From: Pseudomonadota bacterium
GTDB lineage: Bacteria; Pseudomonadota; Gammaproteobacteria; Burkholderiales; Burkholderiaceae_C
NCBI GenBank assembly: GCA_029780695.1
Contig: JAKOYD010000078.1
Coordinates: 1 to 64,000, forward strand
Reading direction: 5' to 3'
Length of the DNA: 64,000 nt
Part shown: positions 63,102-64,000 of the stretch, one piece after another
Layout: each line of letters begins with the position of its first letter
Numbering within the stretch: the first letter of the stretch is position 1
Program-made: the position numbers and the translations under genes
Notes under the pieces: generated by a model
Told to the model about the DNA's origin: nothing
Databases searched by the model: none
What the model saw: only the letters and a program-made list of their open reading frames with translations

Positions 63102-63512
63102 GTGAGTTTTCTGTTGGCGAACTGGATGTTGATCCTGGTGGCGCTGGTGTCCGGCGGCATGCTGCTGGCGCCCATGCTGCGCGGCGGCGGTGGCGTCGGC
63201 GGGCTGACGCCAGCCGGTGCGGTGCAACTCATCAACCGCGACAAGGCGGTGGTCATCGACGTGTGCGAGCCGGGCGAATACGCGGCCGGCCACGTCGTCG
63301 GCGCCAGGAGCATTCCGCTGGCCGATCTGGAAGCCAAGCTGCCCGGCGCGGTCAAGAACAAGGCCACGCCGCTGGTGCTGGTGTGCGCCTCGGGCATGCG
63401 TTCGTCGCGCGCAGTGGCGGTGGCGCGCAAGCTGGGCTATGAAAACGCCCAGTCGCTGTCGGGCGGCATGAAGTCGTGGCGTGAAGCCAACCTGCCCATC
63501 GAAAAGGCCTGA
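63102..63512 (+). CDS. Membrane-anchored rhodanese-like protein
   Basis: 136 residues. An N-terminal membrane helix (ANWMLILVALVSGGMLLAPM) is followed by a single rhodanese domain with active-site Cys in VCASGMRSSRA. Transfers sulfane sulfur or handles cysteine redox chemistry at the membrane. The GTG at 63102 is chosen because AAAGGACG precedes it and it begins the usual VSFLLANW. First gene of rhodanese-grxC-secB, an order conserved in betaproteobacteria. YibN of E. coli, also beside grxC and secB, is the equivalent. Confidence 0.92.
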   Translation: MSFLLANWMLILVALVSGGMLLAPMLRGGGGVGGLTPAGAVQLINRDKAVVIDVCEPGEYAAGHVVGARSIPLADLEAKLPGAVKNKATPLVLVCASGMRSSRAVAVARKLGYENAQSLSGGMKSWREANLPIEKA

Positions 63513-63518
63513 ACTCCC

Positions 63519-63782
63519 ATGCAACCCGTCAAGATGTATTCCACCGGCACCTGCCCGTACTGCATTCGCGCCAAGCAGGTGCTGAAGGCCAAGGGCGTCG
63601 AGCGCATCGACGAAATCCGCGTTGACCTGGACCCCGGCCAGCGCCAGACCATGATGGAAATCACTGGCCGCCGCACCGTGCCGCAGATCTTCATCGGCGA
63701 CACGCACGTGGGTGGCCACGACGACCTGGTGGCGCTGGACCAGCGCGGTGGGCTGGACGGGCTGCTGGCCGGCACCGCCTGA
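63519..63782 (+). CDS. grxC: Glutaredoxin 3
   Basis: 87 residues with the dithiol site CPYC (12-15) near the N-terminus, the cis-Pro TVPQIFIG and GGHDDLVALD. Reduces disulfides and mixed disulfides with glutathione in the cytoplasm. It starts 6 bp after the rhodanese stop. Confidence 0.95.
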   Translation: MQPVKMYSTGTCPYCIRAKQVLKAKGVERIDEIRVDLDPGQRQTMMEITGRRTVPQIFIGDTHVGGHDDLVALDQRGGLDGLLAGTA

Positions 63783-63892
63783 CGCCGCCGCGCTGTCATG
63801 GCTGCCTGAGATAATCCCCGCCAGGCGGGCGCACGCCGCACGCGCGGCGCGTTCGTCCGCCGCCTATCTTTTCCCCTGAATCGAGATTTTTC

Positions 63893-64000
63893 ATGGCCGA
63901 TACCGATCCCGTGTTCAACATCCAGCGCGTCTACCTGAAGGAAGCGTCGCTCGAGCAGCCCAATTCCCCCGCCATCCTGCTGGAGCAGGAGCAACCCTCG
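63893..64000 (+). CDS. secB: Protein-export chaperone SecB, N-terminal 36 residues (partial)
   Basis: The ATG at 63893 begins [20 protein letters not shown], the start of betaproteobacterial SecB. It keeps preproteins unfolded and passes them to SecA. The gene runs off the right edge. It follows grxC, as in E. coli (yibN-grxC-secB). The 110-bp gap before it is T/C-rich near the start without a clear promoter. Confidence 0.9.
   Translation, partial: MADTDPVFNIQRVYLKEASLEQPNSPAILLEQEQPS

Overview
This window is high-GC chromosomal DNA from a betaproteobacterium, almost certainly family Comamonadaceae (Burkholderiales). Three kinds of evidence agree. Conserved gene orders are present: pilNOPQ-aroK-aroB-dgt, fmdB-DUF502-aspS, gpmA/ctpA/moeB opposite rhodanese-grxC-secB, and ubiE-ubiJ-ubiB. 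The protein families are typical of the group (orphan Bug/TctC binding proteins, the giant DUF3683 FAD/Fe-S dehydrogenase, a minor-pilin/PilY1 operon). Short palindromic intergenic repeats of the kind I associate with Comamonadaceae occur throughout. I cannot name the genus with confidence. No rRNA, tRNA, CRISPR array or prophage was seen.

Layout. 1-4114: the right end of an IS5-family element lies inside pilN, followed by intact pilO, pilP and pilQ. 4150-6822: an 890-residue repeat lipoprotein between pilQ and aroK. 6906-12903: aroK, aroB, dgt, an MFS transporter, a DUF1415 gene and a methyltransferase. 13095-24409 (minus): prmC, a BON lipoprotein, prfA, a complete minor-pilin operon (fimT-pilV-pilW-pilX-pilY1-pilE) and hemA. 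The pilin operon therefore separates hemA from prfA. 24457-31204: a small membrane protein, then the glycerol-3-phosphate uptake cluster ugpB-A-E-C, a quinone-reductase-like dehydrogenase and ugpQ (minus). 31499-35383: the DUF3683 dehydrogenase. 35438-41317: an AI-2E-family permease, DUF971, ubiE, a Tim44-like protein, ubiJ and ubiB. 41330-47140: a sodium/solute symporter, fmdB, DUF502, aspS and a yqjD-yqjE-yqjK-like trio. 47172-49649: nudB, an endonuclease/phosphatase-family protein, folE and a BLUF photoreceptor. 49718-56333: a SulP permease, a DUF4124 protein, and a sulfatase with two Bug binding proteins opposite a MarR regulator. 56482-59644: a DUF883 protein, a CHASE3 histidine kinase, a NarL-type regulator and a stand-alone receiver. 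59777-64000: moeB, ctpA, gpmA, rhodanese, grxC and the start of secB.

How the genes work together. The left edge and 15.9-23.0 kb encode most of a type IV pilus machine, but pilN has lost its PilM-binding N-terminus to the IS, so the pilus may be non-functional in this strain. FolE and NudB make and process dihydroneopterin triphosphate. UbiE, UbiJ and UbiB belong to ubiquinone synthesis. Ugp and UgpQ scavenge glycerophosphodiesters. The sulfatase/Bug/MarR group looks like a small regulated catabolic island.

The most notable non-coding signal is a set of three or four families of palindromic repeats. One of them, with a two-hairpin structure, has at least a dozen recognisable copies. All five intercistronic gaps of the ugp cluster carry one such element, and two copies appear to have been absorbed into coding sequences.
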